Of a stretch of 64,000 nucleotides of DNA, positions 18,686 through 27,454 are shown one piece after another. Source of the DNA: UBA1941 sp046329555 (GTDB lineage: Bacteria > Bacteroidota > Bacteroidia > Chitinophagales > LD1). Location of the stretch: NCBI GenBank assembly GCA_046329555.1, contig JAXLUK010000001.1, positions 558,001-622,000 on the forward strand, written 5' to 3'. The position numbers and the translations under genes were made by a program. A model generated the notes under the pieces. It did not search any database. It worked only from the letters and a program-made list of their open reading frames with translations, and was not told the DNA's origin. How positions within the stretch are numbered: the stretch's first letter is position 1; every line of letters starts with the position of its first letter.

Positions 18686-18863
18686 ATATCTCACGAATCT
18701 ACAAAAATCAATTGGAGAACATCTACGTTGTATTAGCTTTACGAAAGTGCTGCACCTCATGGCGCGTTGAACGAGGCACGGAACATGAACTGAAAGGTAC
18801 GCTTGTCTTTAACATCAAATTTATTCTACGCTTAAACTTTTCACTAATCAGAATACATACGGG

Positions 18864-19790
18864 ATGCCGAAGAACTTTTTATTATCTATTTGGAATCAAA
18901 TCTTTTTGACAGAACCGCCACCACATACGGAGCGTATTTTCCCGCATTCTTATTTTTTAAAGCAGAGTCATCAGCAAGAAATTAATCAAAAAGGGTTCAC
19001 AGTTATTCGCAGTGGTGTGCCAGCTACACTATTAGACCAATTGTGGAAAGCTTACCAGGAATTGCAACTTCTGCCAGGTTTTTCAGTTGGAGAAAGTTTT
19101 CAAAACAGCGGTCGCTTTCGTTCGCCAGAAGTACGATCTTTTGTAATGAATGCGATATGCAAAGTTTCTGAACATTTATTACCGGTGCATTTTAACCAGG
19201 AAGTATATGACCCCAATACAACTGGGGCCTTCCAGATTAAACCACCTTCTAAAAAAAGTAGCCTTAATCCACATCAGGACAGTCCTGTCATAGATGAATT
19301 ACATCATAATGCCGTTTACGTTTGGATTCCTATGCAAGATATTACGCATGAAAACGGTCCTGTGTACGTATTGCCGGGCAGCCATCTTTGGGGAAATCAT
19401 CAGCGTTCTTTAAACGTTCCCTGGCCATTTGCAGGTCAACTAAAAAATCTTTGGCGTTACATGGAGCCGGTGGTATTGCAAAAAGGAGATATGCTTTGTT
19501 GGGATACTGCATTGATACACGCTTCTTCAAACAATGCTTCAGCTAAATTGCGATTGGCCATTACCACTACCTTATTACCTAAAAACTTTACTATGGTCGA
19601 TTATTACCGCGACAAACAAACGCCATCCGGGATGATCGAAAAGTATGAAGTAGAGCGAAGCTTTTGGGAGTCAGGTGACATTGAGAAACGGCCGCCCGTT
19701 CCGCCCAATCGTTTCATTGGTTTTGAACCAAGTGTATACCCCGGTCCCGTTTCCGGAAGGATGCTTCATCGTTTAGCCGCATCCCGATAA
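18864..19790 (+). CDS. PhyH-family Fe(II)/2-oxoglutarate dioxygenase
   Basis: 308 residues. Intact triad: His137 and Asp139 ('NPHQDSPVIDE'), His219 ('ALIHASSNN') and Arg230. It is closest to the gene at 14055, sharing 'QIKPPSKKSSLNPHQD' with 'FIKPPS', and 'YVLPGSHLWGNHQRS'. It also has the 'TPSGMIEKYEV' tail of the 14963/15865 pair. It stands alone on this strand, 178 bp from the divergent WelO5-like gene, and its 3' end overlaps the convergent SGNH gene by 25 bp. Substrate unknown; it belongs to the same subfamily as the four genes of the upstream operon. Confidence 0.86.
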   Translation: MPKNFLLSIWNQIFLTEPPPHTERIFPHSYFLKQSHQQEINQKGFTVIRSGVPATLLDQLWKAYQELQLLPGFSVGESFQNSGRFRSPEVRSFVMNAICKVSEHLLPVHFNQEVYDPNTTGAFQIKPPSKKSSLNPHQDSPVIDELHHNAVYVWIPMQDITHENGPVYVLPGSHLWGNHQRSLNVPWPFAGQLKNLWRYMEPVVLQKGDMLCWDTALIHASSNNASAKLRLAITTTLLPKNFTMVDYYRDKQTPSGMIEKYEVERSFWESGDIEKRPPVPPNRFIGFEPSVYPGPVSGRMLHRLAASR

Positions 19791-20899
19791 CGGCTAATCA
19801 CCTGATTGAGAAACTTCGCATAATATCGATGCCCATTATTATTAAAGTGCATCCGAGGATGTTTGCCATAGTGTTCTTCCAGACTGATGCCATGGGGATA
19901 GTACACGGATACATCGTCTCCAGTTATCTTGCGAATAAGTTGCATTTCATCGCCTTTTGTAAAGGGCTGCGGACCTGGAATGACGGTGAATATTAGCTCT
20001 GCTCCTGATGACTTGGCAATTCCCTTTAGCCGTTCAATGTAAACAGGTGAATATGTTCCTTTAGGCCAAATTTGCCGATGATCAAAGTTTGAATCAGTTG
20101 ACATTCCTGACCACTTATACAACCAGGTCATTACTACCGAATGTCCCGCAAGCCATGTAAATCGGTTGGAAGAAGTATAACCAACCCTCACTTTTCGCAT
20201 CAGGGCATCTTGTGCAGCAAACAAGTCAGGAAAAACACGAATAGAATCTTTGGAATAATTAAAATCTGTTGTGAACAGAATGGAATTGGTGGTTACGTAT
20301 ATATCGCTATTACAATAGGGTTTTAGTTCTTTGGGGTATTGTAAGAAGTCGGCACGGTTGATACATACCACAATCAAATGTGGCCTGATAGTAGCCGCAT
20401 AATGCCGAGCCACAGCTTCATACGTGGCCAGGTCAGCTCCGGGTACACCACCATTATACACCGCAATATCCGGATTCAGATCTTCAAGAACATCGGCAAA
20501 AGACGAATCGAAGGGAGTAGCATCAAAACCGAATGTGTAAGAATCACCCAACAACATAACCCGATAAGCGCTATCAACGGCAAACTCCCTTCCTCTGAAA
20601 CCCTGACTATTGTATCGGGTATGAGTAACTGCCTGATATAGTTCCTTATACTGCGGTGGACCAGGATAACATGTGGGATTTGCTTTAAATATACCGAAAG
20701 AATCGGGACAAAATATTGGAAACTCGGTAGCTTGTGTATCGTTCATAACATACCAATATTGTTTCATCTCGTCGGGGCCAACCATAACACCTGGTCGATA
20801 TCCTATCCAACGAAGTACCACTTCTGCTATAAGCAGCGCAGCCGTCACACTAAACACAGAGAGGAGTAGATTATCCCTTAACTTTCCTATTTTCGGCAT
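19766..20899 (-). CDS. Membrane-anchored SGNH/GDSL hydrolase family protein
   Basis: 377 residues. One N-terminal membrane segment (LLLSVFSVTAALLIAEVVL) is followed by 'YNSQGFRGREF' and SGNH block I 'VMLLGDSYTFGFDA'. Later blocks are 'YNGGVPGADLATYE' and C-terminal 'HPRMHFNNNGHRYYA' with the expected Asn/His region. The Asp of a typical D-x-x-H is not obvious ('HPRMHFNNNGH'), so activity may be altered. The 'NSQGFRG' opening is common in AlgX/SGNH-type acyltransfer proteins acting outside the membrane. It lies head-to-head with the oxygenase gene at 20923 with 23 bp between starts. With 9444-10658 it is the second SGNH protein embedded in this cluster. Confidence 0.76.
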   Translation of the reverse strand: MPKIGKLRDNLLLSVFSVTAALLIAEVVLRWIGYRPGVMVGPDEMKQYWYVMNDTQATEFPIFCPDSFGIFKANPTCYPGPPQYKELYQAVTHTRYNSQGFRGREFAVDSAYRVMLLGDSYTFGFDATPFDSSFADVLEDLNPDIAVYNGGVPGADLATYEAVARHYAATIRPHLIVVCINRADFLQYPKELKPYCNSDIYVTTNSILFTTDFNYSKDSIRVFPDLFAAQDALMRKVRVGYTSSNRFTWLAGHSVVMTWLYKWSGMSTDSNFDHRQIWPKGTYSPVYIERLKGIAKSSGAELIFTVIPGPQPFTKGDEMQLIRKITGDDVSVYYPHGISLEEHYGKHPRMHFNNNGHRYYAKFLNQVISRYRDAAKR

Positions 20900-20922
20900 A
20901 TTACCATTCGAGCGAAAGTAAG

Positions 20923-21816
20923 ATGTTTTCTTTTCCCCAAAATATCCCAGCTTTTATGCGGGATAATCAACTGCAAGCACAGTTTGAGCAAGAGGGATAT
21001 TGTGTAGTTTCATTCTATGACCAAAATCAGATCGATGCCTTAACGGGATTGTACAACTCTTTACGGGAACTTCCTGATAGCGGTTTTTTCCCTACAACCT
21101 TTTTGAAAGACCCTGAAGTACGGGAAACAATCAATCAACGGATTCAAGCCATTGCGGCAACTTCCTTACAGCGCCATTTTATTGACATCAAGGTGGTGAA
21201 TGGCAGTTTTATTGTAAAGTTTCCATCGGGTAAAAGCGAGCTCCGCATGCATCAGGATATGTCGCTGGTTGATGAATCGAAGTTTTGCGGGGTCAATGTT
21301 TGGTGTCCGCTGGTAAGCCTCACGCCTAACAATGGCGCGCTGTATGTGTTACCGCGCAGCCACCGTTTAGTGCCCACCTACCGGGGGGCTTCAATTCCGA
21401 ATTGCTATGACCGGTATGCCAAGAATATTCTCCCTTATTTGAAACCACTTTACCTTGAAGCGGGTCAGGCCGTTGTTTTCGATCAAAGTATTCTACATTA
21501 TTCACCGAATAACCGTTCCACACAATTGCGCGTGGCTACGAATATTTTTATCACCCAAAAGGCGGCTTCCTTTCGCATGTATTACTTCGACCGGGCGCAT
21601 CCGGATTCCGTTGAGGTGTTTGAACAAAAAGAAGATTTCATGACCCAATTCCAACAATTCGGTTACGACATCTACGCTCGTCCTACTATGGGTACTTCAC
21701 TTGGTTTTACCCCATATAATTTCCCAGAGCTAACTCCAGAACACCTGCAGGCGTCGTACGGCCCTGCCCCAACAACACCCATCTGGAAAAAATTGCAGCA
21801 ACTATGGAACCGGTAA
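20923..21816 (+). CDS. PhyH-family Fe(II)/2-oxoglutarate dioxygenase
   Basis: 297 residues. Triad His110 and Asp112 ('RMHQDMSLVDE'), His192 ('SILHYSPNN') and Arg203. The 'LHYS' form of the distal motif, in place of 'IHAS', also occurs in the 21804 protein and, as 'VHYS', in the 26513 protein, marking a second PhyH subgroup. It is the first of three overlapping rightward genes; the next starts 13 bp before its stop. TATTTTCG at 20888-20895 resembles a -7 promoter element with one mismatch. Substrate unknown. Confidence 0.86.
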   Translation: MFSFPQNIPAFMRDNQLQAQFEQEGYCVVSFYDQNQIDALTGLYNSLRELPDSGFFPTTFLKDPEVRETINQRIQAIAATSLQRHFIDIKVVNGSFIVKFPSGKSELRMHQDMSLVDESKFCGVNVWCPLVSLTPNNGALYVLPRSHRLVPTYRGASIPNCYDRYAKNILPYLKPLYLEAGQAVVFDQSILHYSPNNRSTQLRVATNIFITQKAASFRMYYFDRAHPDSVEVFEQKEDFMTQFQQFGYDIYARPTMGTSLGFTPYNFPELTPEHLQASYGPAPTTPIWKKLQQLWNR

Positions 21817-22685
21817 ATAAGGTACCACCAATTTTTAGAGATCCGGCCTTACAACAGCAGCTCGACGAAATCGGCTATGTTAAATTACCCCTATTAGATG
21901 AGGAAAAGATTAATGCCCTGGAAAAACTTTTTTATCAGTTCCATGCTGATTTTGGTGGCAATCGATTTCAAGCATCTTCCTACCTTGCTGACCCCGCACT
22001 TAAAACTGCCATTCGTCAAGCATTATATCCGTTTTTCCATAAACGCTTCGAAGAAATCTTTACCAATTACACCTACTTCGGTTCTTCCTTCTTATTCAAA
22101 CCACCGGGAAAATCCTCCGATTTGGCTCCTCATCAAGATTGGACGATTGTTGATGAAACTCGTTTCATTGCGCTGAACATTTGGATGCCCTTAACCGATA
22201 CGAATGTTGAGAACGGTACGCTGCAAGTTATTCCCAAAAGTCATTACCCCTACCTGCCTACGCTTCGGGCACCTACTATTCCATTCTTTTTTCAGCATTA
22301 TGAACGCGATATCATCAACTGCTTTCATCCTATCGACACCAAGGCCGGCGAAGCGATTATCCTAAACCAAAGTCTGCTTCATTACTCGGCACCAAACCAA
22401 ACCAATGAAGTTAGAATTGCTATTACGTCGGGAATAAAAACCGCTAGTGCTCCGATGCAATTTTACTTTCAAGAAAAGGAAAGCATTGAATGCTTCGAAA
22501 TGCCTGAAGATTTTTTGCTTGCATTTAAGGATTTCCAGCGCGACATTTATACAAGGCCTTCCAATGGAAGAAGTATGGGCTTTGTTAACTACCAACCACC
22601 AGCAATAAACAAACAGGCCTTCTGGCAACAATTCCCTCCGGTAAGCCAGCCATGGTGGAAACAATTTTTACCCAATTGGCTATGA
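21804..22685 (+). CDS. PhyH-family Fe(II)/2-oxoglutarate dioxygenase
   Basis: 293 residues. Triad His110 and Asp112 ('APHQDWTIVDE'), His193 ('SLLHYSAPN') and Arg204. The 'HQDW' motif is also found in the next gene and in both halves of the fused protein at 24732-26546. It overlaps the previous gene by 13 bp and the next by an ATGA. It is clearly homologous to the gene before it: same residue positions for His and Asp, and matching C-terminal 'DIYxRPxxGxSxGF' motifs. Substrate unknown. Confidence 0.86.
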   Translation: MEPVNKVPPIFRDPALQQQLDEIGYVKLPLLDEEKINALEKLFYQFHADFGGNRFQASSYLADPALKTAIRQALYPFFHKRFEEIFTNYTYFGSSFLFKPPGKSSDLAPHQDWTIVDETRFIALNIWMPLTDTNVENGTLQVIPKSHYPYLPTLRAPTIPFFFQHYERDIINCFHPIDTKAGEAIILNQSLLHYSAPNQTNEVRIAITSGIKTASAPMQFYFQEKESIECFEMPEDFLLAFKDFQRDIYTRPSNGRSMGFVNYQPPAINKQAFWQQFPPVSQPWWKQFLPNWL

Positions 22686-23503
22686 AGGCACAATCCGATT
22701 TACATGTTGAGCAAGCGCAACTCCAAACGCAAGGATATATAACGTTGCCCTTTTTGCGTGCTGAAGAATGTCAACAACTTACTGCATTTTATTTTGATTG
22801 TTTTCCGGATAGTGCCTCTGCTATGTCAGCATCCTCCCATGATGCGGATATTGAGAAACGGCGCGCATGCAACAACTTCATTCTAAATATTGTTATCCCT
22901 CATATTCAACAACGATGGCCAACCTTGCAAAGCCTGGGTGCTACATACATGACTAAACCGGCGGGACCATCAGGTATTTTGCCCATTCATCAAGACTGGA
23001 CCGTGGTAAATGAGCCGGAGGTGTGCAGTTATAACCTGTGGATACCACTGCATGATGTGGATGCCAATAATGGCACCATCCGGATAATTCCGGGTAGTCA
23101 TAAATGGAGCACGAATTTACGTGGATACAATCTTCCAAATGCATGCGAATCAGCTGAAAAGTGGTTAGCCTCAGAGCTGGAACCCGTTTGTTTATCCGGT
23201 GGCGATGCCCTTTTGTATGACCATCGTCTGATTCACGACAGCGCCCTCAACCTCTCGGCTACTCCGCGTCTGGTTATAGTCATTGGATTGATTCCAATTG
23301 GCGCACAGCTACTCTTCCTGAAACGAAAAGGCACGGAGATTCACCGCTATGTAGCTACTCCGGAATTTTACCTTTACGAATCCCCTGAAAACGCGGAAGA
23401 GCAGTTACCCCTACTCGATAAAATACCACTTCATCAAGAAACTTTGTTTCCTCCCAATACAACGCGATGGAAACGCTTTCTAATGCGCTTTATGTGGCAC
23501 TAA
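22682..23503 (+). CDS. PhyH-family Fe(II)/2-oxoglutarate dioxygenase
   Basis: 273 residues from the ATG at 22682, chosen because it makes the same ATGA overlap seen elsewhere in the cluster; an ATG at 22652 would add ten residues. Triad (this numbering) His103 and Asp105 ('PIHQDWTVVNE'), His185 ('RLIHDSALN') and Arg196. It is one of the shorter members, lacking part of the C-terminal lid, and the usual 'VDE' after the iron motif reads 'VNE'. It is the last gene of the three-gene run. Substrate unknown. Confidence 0.85.
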   Translation: MKAQSDLHVEQAQLQTQGYITLPFLRAEECQQLTAFYFDCFPDSASAMSASSHDADIEKRRACNNFILNIVIPHIQQRWPTLQSLGATYMTKPAGPSGILPIHQDWTVVNEPEVCSYNLWIPLHDVDANNGTIRIIPGSHKWSTNLRGYNLPNACESAEKWLASELEPVCLSGGDALLYDHRLIHDSALNLSATPRLVIVIGLIPIGAQLLFLKRKGTEIHRYVATPEFYLYESPENAEEQLPLLDKIPLHQETLFPPNTTRWKRFLMRFMWH

Positions 23504-23583
23504 AAGACATTCACTCCGAAAATCTTTACTCACTTACTTTGCGGAAAAGATGTGACCTGCTACTAGCTCTAATGAATCAGCAG

Positions 23584-24570
23584 TCATTTAACCTGATAAA
23601 TCCTCTTTGCAAACTCAGGAATAATACCGTAGATTCTATTCACCCATTTTTGGCGACGTTCATGCAAGTAGTAGTTGTTTAGAATGGCTTCATTTTCCAA
23701 CTTGGAACCCTTTGAAAGACTTGCAATTTTCTCTAAGAATGATCCACCGCTGAGATCTGGATACGGCCAGCGTATGGTATTCACCTTTTTATAAGGTATC
23801 TGAATTTTCCCAGATTGGTATTGTTCATGCAACATGGAATTGGTAAAATCTGTAATAAACTGCGAATCGACTTCATAAAGATCAATCTCCGCACCTTTTG
23901 ATTGCGGATTGAAGATATACGCCAATGGCGTGGTTTCTTTTTTTACAAAATTTATGCCCACCGCCAAACGTTCCTTTCCCGACACATTTGGAAAAGATCC
24001 GTGAATGGTTCTATGATTAAAAAATATGGCCTCCCCCTTTTTCATAGGCATGATGTTGAAATATTTCATCAAAGAAACCTGATGCTCGGTTACAGGTGTA
24101 GGCTGTAATGGAGAAGGAAATGCACGCGGATAAGTTAAGTGCATATGACTACTAGGTATGTATCCCAGTGCTCCGTTCTGCAAGTTTACGTCTAACAGGG
24201 GTATCCAACACATAAATGAGGGATACTGATTTTCGTCAGTATAGGAAAAATCTTGATGAGCCTTTATTAACAGGTGCTTTTTATGTTCCTTATTCATAAA
24301 AGTAGCAGAATATGGTTTGTAGCCATCTAATTGGTTAGCTATAGTATCACCAATCGTTTCTATAATTGCACGTTGCATGGCTATTCGCTTTTCCCTGATT
24401 CGGCTGTTCATGCCTACATTATAACCAAGCCCGATGTCATCAGCAATTTGCAGCTTATTGTAAATCTCATACAAGGCCTGAATTTGAAACTCATCAATTC
24501 CGCCGGCAATCGTAAATCCTGAATTTACAAATGCCTGCTCATGCACTTCAGATTTGAATAGTCTTCCCAT
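23584..24570 (-). CDS. PhyH-family Fe(II)/2-oxoglutarate dioxygenase
   Basis: 328 residues. Triad His105 and Asp107 ('KAHQDFSYTDE'), His190 ('RTIHGSFPN') and Arg201. An extra proline-rich insert after the core ('PRAFPSPLQPTPVTEHQ') is shared with the C-terminal half of the fused protein at 24732-26546 ('PSPSPQVPSPLAKH'), defining a third PhyH subgroup. The longer C-terminus, including 'IRWPYPDLSGGSFLEKI', also resembles that half ('EIPYQWEDWSKSQFEERL'). It is encoded on the minus strand downstream of the fused gene with a 161 bp gap. Substrate unknown. Confidence 0.85.
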   Translation of the reverse strand: MGRLFKSEVHEQAFVNSGFTIAGGIDEFQIQALYEIYNKLQIADDIGLGYNVGMNSRIREKRIAMQRAIIETIGDTIANQLDGYKPYSATFMNKEHKKHLLIKAHQDFSYTDENQYPSFMCWIPLLDVNLQNGALGYIPSSHMHLTYPRAFPSPLQPTPVTEHQVSLMKYFNIMPMKKGEAIFFNHRTIHGSFPNVSGKERLAVGINFVKKETTPLAYIFNPQSKGAEIDLYEVDSQFITDFTNSMLHEQYQSGKIQIPYKKVNTIRWPYPDLSGGSFLEKIASLSKGSKLENEAILNNYYLHERRQKWVNRIYGIIPEFAKRIYQVK

Positions 24571-24731
24571 TTTAAAATAGTATCAATCGAATAACTTAGA
24601 CTTTTGACCGACAAACAGCTTCTTCAACAAAAAAACCAAGATATTTAAATATGATAGGGAACTGTTTTTACTAATTGAATAGACGAATAGGGCATCAATC
24701 TGCCTTTTAACTGTAGGCATCACAAGTGAAG

Positions 24732-26546
24732 TTATAACTTTATCCTTTGCCAAAGCGACTTCACCCGTTCCATAACTCCATTCCGCATCTGCGACGCAAA
24801 AATCCGTTTCAACTCTTTGGTGAGGGGTTCATTATAAACATTACCTGCGGCTTTCAAACGTTCTTCAAATTGGCTCTTACTCCAATCTTCCCATTGATAA
24901 GGAATTTCCTCCATTAACTCATAACCCTCAGGCAATTGACCAGCGTCGTACATTTTCGATAACATGCCATTGTCGTATTGCTGAAAAAAGGTTGGATTTA
25001 CTTTGTACTTCAACAATCTATCTTTTGTTCCAGGCTTTAGAAAGTAATGACGCAACTCGGCATCGGCCTGTGTGATACTTAAGCCTACAGCTAGTCTTGG
25101 CTGCTCACTTAAATTGGGTGGCGAAGCATGAATCGTTCTGTTATCGAAAAACAAAGCCTCACCGGCTTTCATCTCCAACAAATGCAGATAAGGAAAAATA
25201 TGAAAGAGATGCTTAGCCAATGGTGAAGGCACCTGCGGTGATGGCGATGGGCGCACATTGCGAAAAAAAGAATTACTCCCTTTCAACACACCCATACAAC
25301 CATTCTTCATGGTCATATCTTCCAATGCAATCCAACAGGTAACAGAGCAATGCCGGTCTTCATCTTCAACAAACGTCCAATCCTGATGCGGCGGTACAAT
25401 ACCCTTTTCATTGGGATCCTTAATGACATAGCTAGCCGTAATTAACTGATGAGGGAGCAGATAGGGAGCAACTTTGGGTAACGCCACCTGTTTCACAACT
25501 TCCATCATTTTACGCACCAGCGACTTATCGTCGTGATCCATACCTACATAAAATCCGTATGGCGATTCCTTCTTAATGCCGCTTTCAAATAAAAAACGTC
25601 GCAACGTTTCCCGATCATCTTCATTTAATGCCTGAACAATCAGATAGCCCTTCGATTCAAAAAATTCCTGATGTTCCCGATTCGCAAATAAAGGTTGCAT
25701 AAAGCTTCTTTTCAACGCATCCAATTTAACACGAAGTTCCGCTTCTGAAAATACCGTTGGTGTATATGGCAAGGTTTTTTCTAACTCACCAATACCCGGA
25801 CCGTTGATCACTTCCGGGTAACGCAAAAACAAATCATCGGGCATGGCATACTGGCTAATCTCGCTGCGGCTTTTGTCGAAGTAATACATGCGCAATTTTG
25901 CCTCCTTAGGTACCAGCCCTACGGTGAGTGCCAATCTTCCTTGATCTGAAAAGTTAGGTAATGAGGCGTGCATCAATTTCTGATTAAACAACATCGCTGT
26001 TCCCGCCTTCATCGGAATAGTTTTCAGATAACTATTCATCCATTTACGTTGCGCATCAAAGGCCACTGGCAAAGAGGGCGCGCGCAACACAGCTTCTATG
26101 TTATGACTACCGGCAATGACCTGCATAGCACCGTGCTGAGCGGAGGTGTCCTGCAATGGAATCCAGAATGTAAACGAACCAAAACGTTCTTCATCAGTCA
26201 CGGTCCAATCCTGATGAATAGGCATGGCAAAATGTTCGCCTGCCGGTTTCTCCAGAAATGAAGCGCCCAACCATCTTACATCACATACCACTTGATCCAA
26301 CAAGGGATGCAACTCCTGAAGAATGATATCGCTTAGTTTTTTTTTAAGACTCAGATCATTATGGAAAGAGGAAGAATAAAATGGCGCATCAGCTTTGAAA
26401 TACTGATTATACAAGGTCTTGAATTTGGTGATAGTCTGTGACGGCAGAAAAGGCATCAGCACATAACCTTGCTGATCTAGCTGGTGCTGCAATTCTGCAT
26501 CCAAACATGTAATCACGATACCATAGATTTTAGTCGCTCTAACCAA
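24732..26546 (-). CDS. Tandem two-domain PhyH dioxygenase fusion
   Basis: 604 residues, two complete PhyH domains in one chain. Domain 1 (about 12-260) has His111/Asp113 ('PIHQDWTVTDE'), His193 ('KLMHASLPN') and Arg204. Domain 2 (about 285-600) has His387/Asp389 ('PPHQDWTFVED'), His473 ('RTIHASPPN') and Arg484. Domain 1 belongs to the subgroup of 21804/22682 and domain 2 to that of 23584, so the fusion joins two kinds of paralogue found as separate genes on either side. Both active sites look intact, suggesting two successive oxidations on one substrate. Its start overlaps the previous gene's end by 34 bp, a strong coupling signal. Confidence 0.87.
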   Translation of the reverse strand: MVRATKIYGIVITCLDAELQHQLDQQGYVLMPFLPSQTITKFKTLYNQYFKADAPFYSSSFHNDLSLKKKLSDIILQELHPLLDQVVCDVRWLGASFLEKPAGEHFAMPIHQDWTVTDEERFGSFTFWIPLQDTSAQHGAMQVIAGSHNIEAVLRAPSLPVAFDAQRKWMNSYLKTIPMKAGTAMLFNQKLMHASLPNFSDQGRLALTVGLVPKEAKLRMYYFDKSRSEISQYAMPDDLFLRYPEVINGPGIGELEKTLPYTPTVFSEAELRVKLDALKRSFMQPLFANREHQEFFESKGYLIVQALNEDDRETLRRFLFESGIKKESPYGFYVGMDHDDKSLVRKMMEVVKQVALPKVAPYLLPHQLITASYVIKDPNEKGIVPPHQDWTFVEDEDRHCSVTCWIALEDMTMKNGCMGVLKGSNSFFRNVRPSPSPQVPSPLAKHLFHIFPYLHLLEMKAGEALFFDNRTIHASPPNLSEQPRLAVGLSITQADAELRHYFLKPGTKDRLLKYKVNPTFFQQYDNGMLSKMYDAGQLPEGYELMEEIPYQWEDWSKSQFEERLKAAGNVYNEPLTKELKRIFASQMRNGVMERVKSLWQRIKL

Positions 26547-27427
26547 CCTGTTTTAGCAGCCGCATCATCAATCCTGCCCCCCTGCAATCCCTGAACGAAT
26601 TGTTTCTCACTTACTGCAAAAGGTTTAAATCGAATCACCTCCAGAGGGGTGGCATCAGCCATGCTTTTCCAAGGGTTAAAATGCATGTAAAATGCCACAT
26701 CTGCAGGCAATATGCGCACTTTATCTCCGGGCTTTTCCAAATGATAGTGAATAGATGAGGCCTCTTGCGGCATTAGAATAAGTTGGATAGCCAACCGCAG
26801 GCCATCTGTTTTGTTAATGGCTGAATAATGTACTAAACTATCATCCAGAATAACCGCTTGCCCGGCGCGAACACGCATCGGCGTTAAGTGTCGGTTGATG
26901 ATTTCCTTTTTTATCCCCTCCAACTCCCACGGAATCTTAGGGCCACGGATAGCGCCAAAACGTTTATGCGAACCAGGCACCACTTGCAGTGTGCCATTTT
27001 GTTCATCGCTATCTACTAACGGGCACCAAATCGATACAGAAGTATATTTACGTTCATCTACAAAGGCCCAGTTCTGATGCAGCGGCACTTCACCATCATT
27101 GGTGCGCTTGCGAATAAAATTCGCTATTAGCGGGGTGTATTGATGTAAATACTGATCCACTCTTTGCTGAAAGGCTTTGGTGATTAAATTAAAAACAGCT
27201 TGCTTGTAGGCTATATTCCGGTTGATAAAAGTGAAATCGTAAGTAATTGCATCCTGAATTCCCGCTTCGGCCGATTCAATATTGCCACCGCTTTCTGCTA
27301 AACCATCGAAGTATTGCTGCTTCAAACGAGCTACTTCTTCTTCCCCTAAAAAATCAACTATTACATAACCATTCTGCTGAAACTCAGCTTCCAGCTTCAA
27401 ATCGTTAAATACCCTTCGCATAATCAC
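26513..27427 (-). CDS. PhyH-like protein with HxN instead of HxD
   Basis: 304 residues. PhyH fold with His117-Gln118-Asn119 ('PLHQNWAFVDE', codons CAT CAG AAC), distal His200 ('SLVHYSAIN') and Arg211. The acidic iron ligand is replaced by a neutral Asn. It is otherwise a well-preserved member of the 'HYS' subgroup (20923, 21804). It could bind iron with altered reactivity, act as a halogenase-like variant, or be a non-catalytic partner; the sequence alone does not decide. It is the first gene of the leftward set and starts 27 bp from the divergent methyltransferase. Confidence 0.82.
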   Translation of the reverse strand: MIMRRVFNDLKLEAEFQQNGYVIVDFLGEEEVARLKQQYFDGLAESGGNIESAEAGIQDAITYDFTFINRNIAYKQAVFNLITKAFQQRVDQYLHQYTPLIANFIRKRTNDGEVPLHQNWAFVDERKYTSVSIWCPLVDSDEQNGTLQVVPGSHKRFGAIRGPKIPWELEGIKKEIINRHLTPMRVRAGQAVILDDSLVHYSAINKTDGLRLAIQLILMPQEASSIHYHLEKPGDKVRILPADVAFYMHFNPWKSMADATPLEVIRFKPFAVSEKQFVQGLQGGRIDDAAAKTGWLERLKSMVS

Positions 27428-27454
27428 TCAAAAATAGTTCTTTCGCGGTAAGAT

